The notes beneath the pieces are model-generated. The model did not search any database. It had not been told where the DNA came from and worked only from the letters and a program-made list of their open reading frames with translations. Source: CAIUGU01 sp040080215 (lineage in GTDB: Bacteria > Pseudomonadota > Gammaproteobacteria > Steroidobacterales > Steroidobacteraceae). Taken from it: a DNA stretch of 64,000 bases. The stretch is taken from contig JBEBIT010000004.1 in the NCBI GenBank assembly GCA_040080215.1, positions 1 to 64,000 of the forward strand. The letters are read 5' to 3'. Below are positions 50,728 through 58,760 of this stretch, piece by piece. The number at the start of each line of letters is the position of its first letter. The stretch's first letter is position 1. A program made the position numbers and the translations under genes.

Positions 50728-50743
50728 TGGTACGAGACTTGCT
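50728..50743 (+). promoter_or_regulatory. Sigma-54 promoter for the guanidine degradation operon
   Basis: TGGTACGAGACTTGCT matches TGGCACG-N4-TTGCW with one mismatch (C to T) and has the GG-N10-GC spacing. Transcription would start near 50753-50754, which puts the good GGAGG at 50748-50751 outside the mRNA and supports ATG 50793 as the first start. Confidence 0.75.
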
Positions 50744-50792
50744 AGATGGAGGTTCGTCATTGGCTCTTCATGCTCGGGGGACTTCAACGGAA

Positions 50793-51548
50793 ATGTCTGC
50801 GGCGTATTCCATTAATCCGGCCCCCCCCGTCGTTGCACCGGGTACGGTTCTCTGGGAAGAGACCGTCAAGGCCGGCGCGCACTGGTCCGGCATCCTGCGA
50901 CGCGGCCTGACGTTGCGCCTCACCGATCCTGCAGGTGGTGCCAATGCGGCCGTACTGCTGTACGCGGCGGCCAATCCGCTCGAGCGTTACAACATGGCCG
51001 ATACGCTGAAGGCGCAGCACACGGCATTCCTGACGAAAGGCCATGTCTGCTACTCGGACATGGGGCGAATCCTGTGCTCGATCACCGCAGACACCTGCGG
51101 CTGGCACGACACGGTGTGCGGCGTCTCGAACGCAGCGCTAGTCGAGGCGCGCCATGGCACCGCCACTTACCAGCAGCACCGGAACGACTTCCACCGCAAC
51201 GGCTACGACAGCTTTCTCAACGAGCTCGGCAAGCACGGCCTCGGTTCCCGGGACGTGATGCCGAACCTGAATCTTTTTTCCAAGGTCACTGCGGCGGAAT
51301 CGGGGGCGCTGACCTTCCAGACCGGTCACTCGAAGCCCGGCAACCACGTGGAGCTGCGCTTCGAGATGCCGACTCTGATGATCCTGTCGACCTGCCAGCA
51401 TCCGCTCGACCCCAACCCACAGTACGAGCCTCGTCCGGTCCAACTGACCGCGCTGCAGTCGGCTCCGGTTGCAGCCGACGACGACTGTCGGCAGCACTGC
51501 CCTGAAAACCAACGCGGCTTCATCAATACAGAGAGGCTGTTCCTGTGA
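50793..51548 (+). CDS. cgdB: Carboxyguanidine deiminase subunit (urea carboxylase-associated protein 2 family)
   Basis: 251 residues from ATG 50793, with GGGGGA 11 bases upstream. A TTG at 50760 has a better ribosome site, but that site precedes the predicted mRNA start. AHWSGILRRGLTLRLTDPAGGAN, LERYNMADTLKAQHTAFLT and DTCGWHDTVCG match the UAAP2/DUF1989 family. With its partner it is known in other bacteria to deiminate carboxyguanidine to allophanate. Cys and His residues in CGWHD probably bind metal. First gene of the operon. The subunit letter follows published naming from memory. Confidence 0.85.
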   Translation: MSAAYSINPAPPVVAPGTVLWEETVKAGAHWSGILRRGLTLRLTDPAGGANAAVLLYAAANPLERYNMADTLKAQHTAFLTKGHVCYSDMGRILCSITADTCGWHDTVCGVSNAALVEARHGTATYQQHRNDFHRNGYDSFLNELGKHGLGSRDVMPNLNLFSKVTAAESGALTFQTGHSKPGNHVELRFEMPTLMILSTCQHPLDPNPQYEPRPVQLTALQSAPVAADDDCRQHCPENQRGFINTERLFL

Positions 51549-52183
51549 CGCTGACAGCCAGCCTGCTGAAGCCCGACGACGCGCTTGCACGAACCGTCGT
51601 CCCCGCGGGCGAACCGTGGATGGGTGTCGTGAAGAAGGGCCAGACCTTCCGCATCCTCGACCTCGAAGGCAACCAGGCCGTCGATACGCTCTTCTACAGC
51701 GCCCGCAATCCGGCGGAGCGCTACAGTGCGCCCGACACCATCCAGGCCCAGCGTGGCCTGTACCTGACGACGGGGACGCGCTTGCAGTCAAATGAAGGCA
51801 ACACGCTGCTCACCATCGTGGCCGATACCTGCGGACGTCACGATACGCTGGGCGGGGCCTGTTCCGCCGAAAGCAACACGGTGCGTTACTCGCTCGACAA
51901 GCTGCACATGCACAGCTGCCGGGACAGCTTCCTGATGGCATTGGCGCGCAACGAGTACGGGCTGTCCAAGCGGGACCTGTCGTCCAATATCAACTTCTTC
52001 ATGAACGTGCCCGTGACGCCGGAAGGCGGGCTGACCTTTGCAGACGGCATTTCGGCCGCGGGCCGCTATGTCGAGATGCGCGCGGAGACGGACGTTATCG
52101 TGTTGATCTCGAACTGTCCGCAATTGAACAATCCCTGCAACGGCTACAACCCGACGCCGGTTGAAGTCCTGACATTCAAGTGA
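51545..52183 (+). CDS. cgdA: Carboxyguanidine deiminase subunit (urea carboxylase-associated protein 1 family)
   Basis: 212 residues from GTG 51545, which overlaps the upstream stop (GTGA). LEGNQAVDTLFYSARNPAERY, TTGTRLQSNEGNTLLTIVADTC, GRHDTLGGACSAESN and NCPQLNNPCNGYNPTPVEV match the UAAP1/DUF1989 family. It resembles its neighbour in the middle (DTCG.HD), so the two arose by duplication and form a heteromer. It acts on carboxyguanidine from the carboxylase. The operon has a 101-base gap before the carboxylase gene. Confidence 0.87.
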   Translation: MTLTASLLKPDDALARTVVPAGEPWMGVVKKGQTFRILDLEGNQAVDTLFYSARNPAERYSAPDTIQAQRGLYLTTGTRLQSNEGNTLLTIVADTCGRHDTLGGACSAESNTVRYSLDKLHMHSCRDSFLMALARNEYGLSKRDLSSNINFFMNVPVTPEGGLTFADGISAAGRYVEMRAETDVIVLISNCPQLNNPCNGYNPTPVEVLTFK

Positions 52184-52284
52184 ATACGGCCCGCTTTGAC
52201 TAACCCAGGCACGCTGCGGGACGACCCGTGTGCGCATCGATCACGCCGGGACGACCCGGCACTCCCAGTCGATGGGGTTTCCCG

Positions 52285-55200
52285 ATGTTCAAGAAAGTCC
52301 TGATTGCCAACCGCGGCGCGATTGCCTGCCGCATCCTGCGGACGTTGAAGAAGATGGGCGTCGCGTCGGTCGCGGTGTACTCGGAAGCCGACCGTCACTC
52401 AGGGCATGTGCTTGAGGCCGACGAAGCCGTGTGCCTCGGGCCGGCGCCGGCGGCAGCCAGCTACCTGAAGGCGGACAAGTTGCTCGAGGTCGCGCGCGCA
52501 GTCGGCGCTGAGGCGATCCATCCCGGTTATGGCTTCCTGAGCGAGAACGCGGCATTCGCGGAAAGCTGTGCCGCGGCCGGGGTCGTGTTCATCGGGCCGA
52601 GCCCGCAGCAGATGCGGGAGTTCGGCCTCAAGCACACGGCCCGCAGCCTCGCGGCAGCGAACAATGTTCCCATGCTGCCAGGCAGCGGCTTGCTTGATGA
52701 CGTCGAGCATGCCCGTCGCGAAGCGGAGCGCATCGGCTATCCCGTGATGTTGAAGAGCACCGCGGGGGGCGGCGGCATCGGCATGCAGCTGTGCTTCAAG
52801 CCCGAGGATCTCGAGGAGTCGTTCGCATCGGTGGAGCGCCTTGCGAAGAACAACTTCAGCCAGGGCGGGCTGTTCCTCGAAAAGTACGTCGAGCAGGCAC
52901 GGCATATCGAGGTGCAGATTTTCGGTGACGGTCGGGGCACAGTGGTGGCGCTCGGCGAGCGCGACTGTTCTGTCCAGCGGCGCAACCAGAAGGTCATCGA
53001 GGAAACGCCCGCACCCGGACTTTCGGCCGAGACGCGCGCCGCGCTGTTTGATGCGGCAGTCAGGCTGGGCCAAGCCGTTGGCTATCAGTCTGCCGGCACC
53101 GTCGAGTTCGTCTTTGACGTGCAGGCCAATGCGTTCTACTTCCTCGAGGTGAACACGCGGTTGCAGGTGGAGCACGGCGTCACCGAGCAGGTCACTGGAA
53201 TCGACCTCGTGGAATGGATGATTCGCGTGGCGGCAGGCGAGGAGTCGGTGCTGGCAGCGGAGAATCGTCCGGAGCCGGTGCTCGGACACTCGGTGCAGGT
53301 ACGCCTGTATGCCGAGGATCCCGGCAAGAACTTCCAGCCCGCAAGCGGCCTGCTCACGCAGGTGAAGTGGCCCGCCGGCATCCGCATCGATACGTGGATC
53401 GAAACCGGTACCGACGTGCCGTCCTACTACGATCCGATGCTGGCCAAGCTGATCAGCCACGGGCGCACCCGCAAGGAGGCCATCGACCGGTTGGCCAAGG
53501 CGCTCGTTGCGTTGCGCGTCGATGGCATCGAGACGAACCAGGCCTATCTCGGCCAGGTACTCGATGACACCGTATTCCGCGAAGGCCGCCAGACCACGCG
53601 GTATCTCGGGCAGTTTGCTTACCGACCTCTGACGGTCGACGTGTTGCAGGCCGGAACGCATACGACGATCCAGGACTATCCGGGCCGCGTGGGTTACTGG
53701 GATATTGGCGTGCCGCCGTCAGGGCCCATGGATGCGTTGTCCTTCAGGCTGGCGAATCGCCTGCTCGACAACCCGGAAACCGCAGCCGGGCTCGAGATCA
53801 CCGTCACCGGCCCCACGCTGAAATTCAATACGGATACATGGATCGCGCTCACGGGGGCGCAGATGAAAGCCGAGATCGAGGGTCAAGCCGTGCCGTTCCA
53901 CCGCGCCATCGGCGTGAAGGCCGGCAGCGTACTGAAGCTGCGCGGTATCCAGGGAGCGGGGCAGCGTACCTATCTTGCCGTCAGGGGCGGTTTCGACACG
54001 CCGCTGTACATGGGCAGTCGCGCCACCTTCACGCTCGGTCAGTTCGGTGGGCAGGGTGGTCGTGCATTGCGGGTGGGCGACGTGCTGAGACTGTTCAATG
54101 CGGTGGGCAGTGCGCCGCCCCTTCGCTCGGTGCCGCCTGGCTCGATTCCCCCGCTGCAATCGCGGTGGGAAATCGGCGTTCTCTACGGCCCCCACGGTGC
54201 GCCCGACTTCTTCACGCAGAAGGACATCGACGTCTTCTTCGCGACCGACTGGGAAGTGCACTACAACTCCAGCCGCACCGGGGTACGCCTGATCGGGCCG
54301 AAGCCCCAGTGGGCCCGCCGAGATGGGGGTGAGGCCGGATTGCATCCCTCCAACATTCACGACAACGCATACGCCATCGGCTCGATCGACTTCACGGGCG
54401 ACATGCCGGTGATCCTCGGGCCGGACGGTCCGAGCCTCGGTGGTTTCGTGTGTCCGGCGACCATCGTGGCCGCCGAGCTGTGGAAGATCGGGCAACTCAA
54501 GCCCGGTGATCGCGTGCGCTTCCGTCCGACGACCATCGACGCCGCGGTGACTGCGGAGCGCGCCCTCGACGCTGCGGTCCGCACGCTCGATCTTGCGCAG
54601 GGTCACGCGCCGTGGAGTGGGGCTGCTTTGCTGCCGCTGGCCGCCGCGACGGTGGCGGCTTCACCCGTGCTGAAGACACTCGATGTCGAGCCGACCGTCT
54701 GCTATCGGCAAGCCGGAGACAAATACCTGCTCGTGGAATACGGGCCCGCCGTCCTCGACCTGGAGCTGCGCTTCCGGGTGCATGCGCTCATGACCTGGCT
54801 GCAGGCACAGCGCGTGACGGGCGTGCTTGAGCTGACGCCCGGTATCCGCTCGCTGCAGATCCACTACGACAGCCGGCAGATCTCCCAGTCGTACCTGGTC
54901 GCATTGCTTGAAGCCGCCGAGCATGAGCTGCCTGCCATCGATGACATGGAAGTGGACAGCCGCATCGTCCACTTGCCGCTGTCGTGGGATGACCCCGCGA
55001 CACGCCTCGCCATCGACAAGTACATGCAATCGGTCCGCAAGGACGCGCCATGGTGCCCGAGCAACATCGAGTTCATCCGCAGGATCAACGGGCTCGAGTC
55101 CGTTGACGATGTGCAGCGGATCGTGTTCGACGCCAGCTATCTCGTGATGGGTCTTGGGGACGTGTATCTCGGCGCGCCGGTCGCGACGCCCCTCGATCCG

Positions 55201-55914
55201 CGGCACCGGCTGGTAACGACCAAGTACAATCCGGCGCGCACGTGGACGCCGGAGAACGCCGTTGGCATTGGTGGCGCCTATCTGTGTGTATATGGCATGG
55301 AAGGCCCGGGTGGCTATCAGTTCGTGGGTCGCACGGTGCAGATGTGGAATCGCTATCGGCAGACTGCGGATTTCACGTCCGGCAAGCAGTGGCTGCTGCG
55401 ATTCTTCGACCAGATCCGCTTCTACCCGGTGACGGCCGACGAGCTGCTCGCGCTGCGGGAGGATTTCGTCCATGGCCGCTTTGCGCTCAGAACGGAGCCT
55501 GCAACGCTGAAGCTGCGTGACTATCGGCAGTTCCTGGCGGCCAACAGCGACTCCATCGCCGGCTTCAAGCAGACACAGCAGGCGGCCTTCGAGGCCGAGC
55601 GCGAGCGCTGGGCAGCTGCGGGCATCCAGGAAGCGCCCGCAGCGCCAGACACCACAGGCGCCGACTCGAAAGAGGGAGTCGCGATCCCGGCAGGCTGCAT
55701 CGCCGTCGCGTCCCCTGTGTCCGGCAGCGTGTGGCAGCTCGGCGTGACCGTCGGGCAGAAGCTCGCGGCAGATGCTGAAATGCTCGTTGTCGAAGCAATG
55801 AAGATGGAGATCCCGATCCTCGCCGACGAGGCTTGCGAGGTCGTGGAAGTTCGCTGCGAGCGAGGCCGCGCAGTTTCGGCCGGCGAAACGCTGCTCGTCG
55901 TCAAGCCCTTGTAG
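52285..55914 (+). CDS. Guanidine carboxylase (biotin-dependent, urea carboxylase family)
   Basis: 1209 residues from ATG 52285. Biotin carboxylase domain (1-445; FKKVLIANRGAIACRI, GGGGIGMQL, FLEVNTRLQVEHGVTE), KipA/AHS2-like part (about 452-780; QDYPGRVGYWDIGVPPSGPMD), KipI/AHS1-like part (about 800-1060) and a C-terminal biotinyl domain with the biotin lysine in VVEAMKMEIPI. It uses ATP and bicarbonate. Proteins of this architecture are labelled urea carboxylase, but members next to both UAAP genes and a ykkC riboswitch carboxylate guanidine. The residue that sets this preference was not checked. Confidence 0.92.
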   Translation: MFKKVLIANRGAIACRILRTLKKMGVASVAVYSEADRHSGHVLEADEAVCLGPAPAAASYLKADKLLEVARAVGAEAIHPGYGFLSENAAFAESCAAAGVVFIGPSPQQMREFGLKHTARSLAAANNVPMLPGSGLLDDVEHARREAERIGYPVMLKSTAGGGGIGMQLCFKPEDLEESFASVERLAKNNFSQGGLFLEKYVEQARHIEVQIFGDGRGTVVALGERDCSVQRRNQKVIEETPAPGLSAETRAALFDAAVRLGQAVGYQSAGTVEFVFDVQANAFYFLEVNTRLQVEHGVTEQVTGIDLVEWMIRVAAGEESVLAAENRPEPVLGHSVQVRLYAEDPGKNFQPASGLLTQVKWPAGIRIDTWIETGTDVPSYYDPMLAKLISHGRTRKEAIDRLAKALVALRVDGIETNQAYLGQVLDDTVFREGRQTTRYLGQFAYRPLTVDVLQAGTHTTIQDYPGRVGYWDIGVPPSGPMDALSFRLANRLLDNPETAAGLEITVTGPTLKFNTDTWIALTGAQMKAEIEGQAVPFHRAIGVKAGSVLKLRGIQGAGQRTYLAVRGGFDTPLYMGSRATFTLGQFGGQGGRALRVGDVLRLFNAVGSAPPLRSVPPGSIPPLQSRWEIGVLYGPHGAPDFFTQKDIDVFFATDWEVHYNSSRTGVRLIGPKPQWARRDGGEAGLHPSNIHDNAYAIGSIDFTGDMPVILGPDGPSLGGFVCPATIVAAELWKIGQLKPGDRVRFRPTTIDAAVTAERALDAAVRTLDLAQGHAPWSGAALLPLAAATVAASPVLKTLDVEPTVCYRQAGDKYLLVEYGPAVLDLELRFRVHALMTWLQAQRVTGVLELTPGIRSLQIHYDSRQISQSYLVALLEAAEHELPAIDDMEVDSRIVHLPLSWDDPATRLAIDKYMQSVRKDAPWCPSNIEFIRRINGLESVDDVQRIVFDASYLVMGLGDVYLGAPVATPLDPRHRLVTTKYNPARTWTPENAVGIGGAYLCVYGMEGPGGYQFVGRTVQMWNRYRQTADFTSGKQWLLRFFDQIRFYPVTADELLALREDFVHGRFALRTEPATLKLRDYRQFLAANSDSIAGFKQTQQAAFEAERERWAAAGIQEAPAAPDTTGADSKEGVAIPAGCIAVASPVSGSVWQLGVTVGQKLAADAEMLVVEAMKMEIPILADEACEVVEVRCERGRAVSAGETLLVVKPL

Positions 55915-55939
55915 TCTCCCCAAGGAACGAAAAAGACCC

Positions 55940-57748
55940 ATGGCCATTCCCGAAGTCCTGACGATTGCAGCCCTGCAAGCCGGTTACCGCTCGGGGGCAT
56001 TCACGCCCGAGCAGGTGCTGAATGCCGTTTTCGAGCGCATCGAAGCCGCGACCGAACGACACGTGTGGATTCGCCGTCTGACGCGCGAACAGGTGATGGC
56101 CTGCGTGCGGGCGCTTGAAGGGGAGTCACCGGCCACATTGCCGCTCTATGGCGTGCCGTTTGCGATCAAGGACAACATCGACTTGTCCGGCGTCCCGACA
56201 ACGGCGGGCTGCCCGGACTATGCCTATACGCCCAACGATTCGGCAGCCGTCGTGCAGCGGCTGCTCGCTGCCGGCGCCATCCCCCTCGGCAAGACCAACC
56301 TCGATCAGTTTGCGACGGGCCTGGTGGGCACGCGCTCGCCCTACGGTGCGTGTCACAACAGTTTTGATCCCGCCTTCATTTCGGGTGGGTCGAGTTCGGG
56401 GTCGGCGGTGTCCGTTGCCTCCGGCCTCGTCAGTTTTTCGCTCGGCACGGATACCGCCGGGTCGGGGCGCATTCCTGCCGCGTTCAACAACCTCATCGGC
56501 GTGAAGCCCACCTGTGGCTGGTTGAGCACCACGGGTGTAGTGCCGGCCTGCCGCTCGCTCGATTCAGTCTCGATCTTTGCGCTCACTGCCGGCGATGCCG
56601 CCGCAGTCCTGGACGTGGCGCGCGGCTTTGATGCAGCCGATCCGTATTCGCGGCGGGAGCAGGGTGCGCGAGGGCTCGAGTTCAGCGCTGCACCGCTCTC
56701 ATTTCGATTCGGTGTGCCGCTCGAGACGCAGCTCGAGTTCTTCGGCGATGGTGAATACGCACGCCTGTTCGACGCCGCTGTCGCAGCGCTCGAGGCGCAG
56801 GGCGGTGTCAAGGTGCCGCTCGACTTCACGCCGTTTCTCGATACGGCAAAGCTGCTGTACGAAGGTCCGTGGGTGGCCGAACGCTATGCGGCGATCGAGA
56901 GCTTCCTGCGCGCCAAGCCCGAGTCCGTATTCCCCGTGACGCGGCAGATCATCGCTCCGGGGCAGGCGGCGACCGCAGTCGATGCGTTTCGTGCGCAGTA
57001 TCGGCTCAAGGCTCTTGAGGCGCAGGCAAGTCGGGCATGGCAGGAGGTCGATCTCATCGTCACGCCCACCGCAGGGACGATCTACAGGATTGCCGAACTG
57101 CTTGAGGATCCGATCCGCCTCAATTCCAACCTCGGGCGCTACACGAACTTCCTGAACCTGCTCGACCTCGCCGCGGTGGCCGTGCCGGCCGGATTTCGCA
57201 GCGATGGCATGCCGTTCGGCATCACGCTCGTCGGCACGGCGCGCAGCGATCACACGCTGCTGGCGCTGGCTTCGCGTTTTCACGCAGCGCAGGGAGCACC
57301 GCTCGGGGCACGCTTGCCAGTGCTGTCAAGCGCGCCAGCAGCAGTGCCGTTCCCGCCCTCCGCACGGATCGACGTGGCAGTTTGCGGAGCTCACCTTTCG
57401 GGCCTGCCGCTGAACGGCCAGCTTACGGACCGCGGAGCGAAGCTCGTCGCGAAGACCCATTCCGCAACGAGCTACCGTCTGTATGCACTGCCGGGTGGCC
57501 CGCCGTTTCGCCCCGGGATGGTGAAAGTCGCGGAGGGCGGCGAGGCGATCGAGGTCGAGGTCTGGTCTGTTCCGGCCGAGCACTTCGGCAGTTTCGTGGC
57601 AGGCATTCCTTCGCCGCTCGGCATTGGCAAGGTGGTGCTTGCTGATGGCCGGCAAGTGCCTGGCTTTGTGTGTGAGTCGCTCGGGATCGAGGGCGCGCAG
57701 GACATCACGGCTTTCAAGGGCTGGAGAGCCTATCTCGCCAGCCGCTGA
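55940..57748 (+). CDS. atzF: Allophanate hydrolase
   Basis: 602 residues, normal length. It cuts allophanate to CO2 and two ammonia. The amidase-signature triad is present: Lys in YGVPFAIKDNID (about residue 78), Ser pair in GGSSSGSA (about 150) and TDTAGSGR (about 170). The C-terminal domain (about 460-602; LPGGPPFRPGMVKV) is the AtzF-type extension. It follows the carboxylase after 25 bases and completes the route from guanidine to ammonia. Confidence 0.94.
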   Translation: MAIPEVLTIAALQAGYRSGAFTPEQVLNAVFERIEAATERHVWIRRLTREQVMACVRALEGESPATLPLYGVPFAIKDNIDLSGVPTTAGCPDYAYTPNDSAAVVQRLLAAGAIPLGKTNLDQFATGLVGTRSPYGACHNSFDPAFISGGSSSGSAVSVASGLVSFSLGTDTAGSGRIPAAFNNLIGVKPTCGWLSTTGVVPACRSLDSVSIFALTAGDAAAVLDVARGFDAADPYSRREQGARGLEFSAAPLSFRFGVPLETQLEFFGDGEYARLFDAAVAALEAQGGVKVPLDFTPFLDTAKLLYEGPWVAERYAAIESFLRAKPESVFPVTRQIIAPGQAATAVDAFRAQYRLKALEAQASRAWQEVDLIVTPTAGTIYRIAELLEDPIRLNSNLGRYTNFLNLLDLAAVAVPAGFRSDGMPFGITLVGTARSDHTLLALASRFHAAQGAPLGARLPVLSSAPAAVPFPPSARIDVAVCGAHLSGLPLNGQLTDRGAKLVAKTHSATSYRLYALPGGPPFRPGMVKVAEGGEAIEVEVWSVPAEHFGSFVAGIPSPLGIGKVVLADGRQVPGFVCESLGIEGAQDITAFKGWRAYLASR

Positions 57749-57777
57749 TGCGAGCGGTGGGGCAGGCCGGGAGGCGG

Positions 57778-58518
57778 TCAGATCACGCTGCGCGGAAACT
57801 CGAGCATGTGGTAGCAGACCAGGCTGCCGAGGATGAGGCGATCGTTGGGTTCCGGATTCGTGAATCGCACCCGGTACTGACATCTGGGCTGCGCTTCTCC
57901 GGACTTGTTCCGCAGCGCCAGGATTTCGGCGCGCAACTTCAGCGAGACCGGTACGCCGTGCAGTTCGAGCGAGCAGGCTATTTCCAGGGCATTCTTGTCG
58001 CTATCGGCGATCTCGCCCGTCTCGATCAGCGCACCGTTCGTGCCGAGGTCGATGATCGTGGCGTCGACGGGGCCGCCTCTGCCCGCGCTGACCGTGGCTG
58101 GCAGGTTGACGCGGCAGCGCGGTGAGCTGCGGATGGTCGCCGACTCCACCTTGTCCGGAAAGCTGAGGTGCAGGTGGCGGAACGGCGCGTGCACGTTCTT
58201 CAGCACGTCGGCATTGAATGCGAAGGCGTTCTGGCCGGTAAACACGCGGGCGAGGACCGGTTCTCCTTCCTTGAGCAGCAGGCGGATATTGTCCTCGTTG
58301 GGCGCGGTCACCATGATGCAGACATTCTCGAGCCAGCCGAGCACGGTTACCGTCGAGCGCGCCCTGATCAGGCCGCTTTGCAGGCCGATGTGGATCGTGT
58401 CCCCCACCTTGAGCCGCATCTGGGAGAACGGGCTGTGGATGACCTGCGAAGCCGGCACGGGTTGTCCGGGGGAGGCCGGTTGCGAGGCGGGGGCCAGGGT
58501 GTTTCGGGCAGCGTCCAT
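57778..58518 (-). CDS. YcgR-like PilZ-domain cyclic di-GMP receptor
   Basis: 246 residues. The N-terminal YcgR-like part (about 25-120; LKVGDTIHIGLQSG) is followed by a PilZ domain whose first motif is RSSPR (RxxxR, in TIRSSPRCRVNLP) and whose second motif is DLGTNG, where the usual DxSxxG serine is Gly. Cyclic di-GMP binding is therefore likely but possibly weaker. Such proteins brake flagella or regulate surface functions. It converges with atzF and is far from motility genes in this window. Confidence 0.85.
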   Translation of the reverse strand: MDAARNTLAPASQPASPGQPVPASQVIHSPFSQMRLKVGDTIHIGLQSGLIRARSTVTVLGWLENVCIMVTAPNEDNIRLLLKEGEPVLARVFTGQNAFAFNADVLKNVHAPFRHLHLSFPDKVESATIRSSPRCRVNLPATVSAGRGGPVDATIIDLGTNGALIETGEIADSDKNALEIACSLELHGVPVSLKLRAEILALRNKSGEAQPRCQYRVRFTNPEPNDRLILGSLVCYHMLEFPRSVI

Positions 58519-58760
58519 CAGCGATCCGGCCTGAAGTTGTCCTTAGGGAGAAGTATTATTGTTTCTCGGGGGGATGCGGTGTGGGATGCGTCTCACCGTT
58601 TCCGGCGGAACCCCGTCTTTTCAAGGAATTCAGGTCACCTCCTGCCCTTAACGACCCCTAAGCGGGAATAGGGGTGCAGGACGCGCCCGGCCCCGAAAAA
58701 GCATCAGCAAGCTGATAAACTGCCGCGCTTCGTCCCTTGCCAGGTTTCCAGACACACCCT

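Noticed and set aside
50534..50738. Cobalamin or other known riboswitch for the degradation operon
   Set aside because: No B12 box or other known aptamer core was found despite the long inverted repeats.
50760..50792. TTG start at 50760 for the first deiminase gene, with a good GGAGG before it
   Set aside because: The GGAGG lies upstream of the start of transcription predicted from the sigma-54 site at 50728-50743, so it would not be in the mRNA. It would return if the promoter call is wrong.
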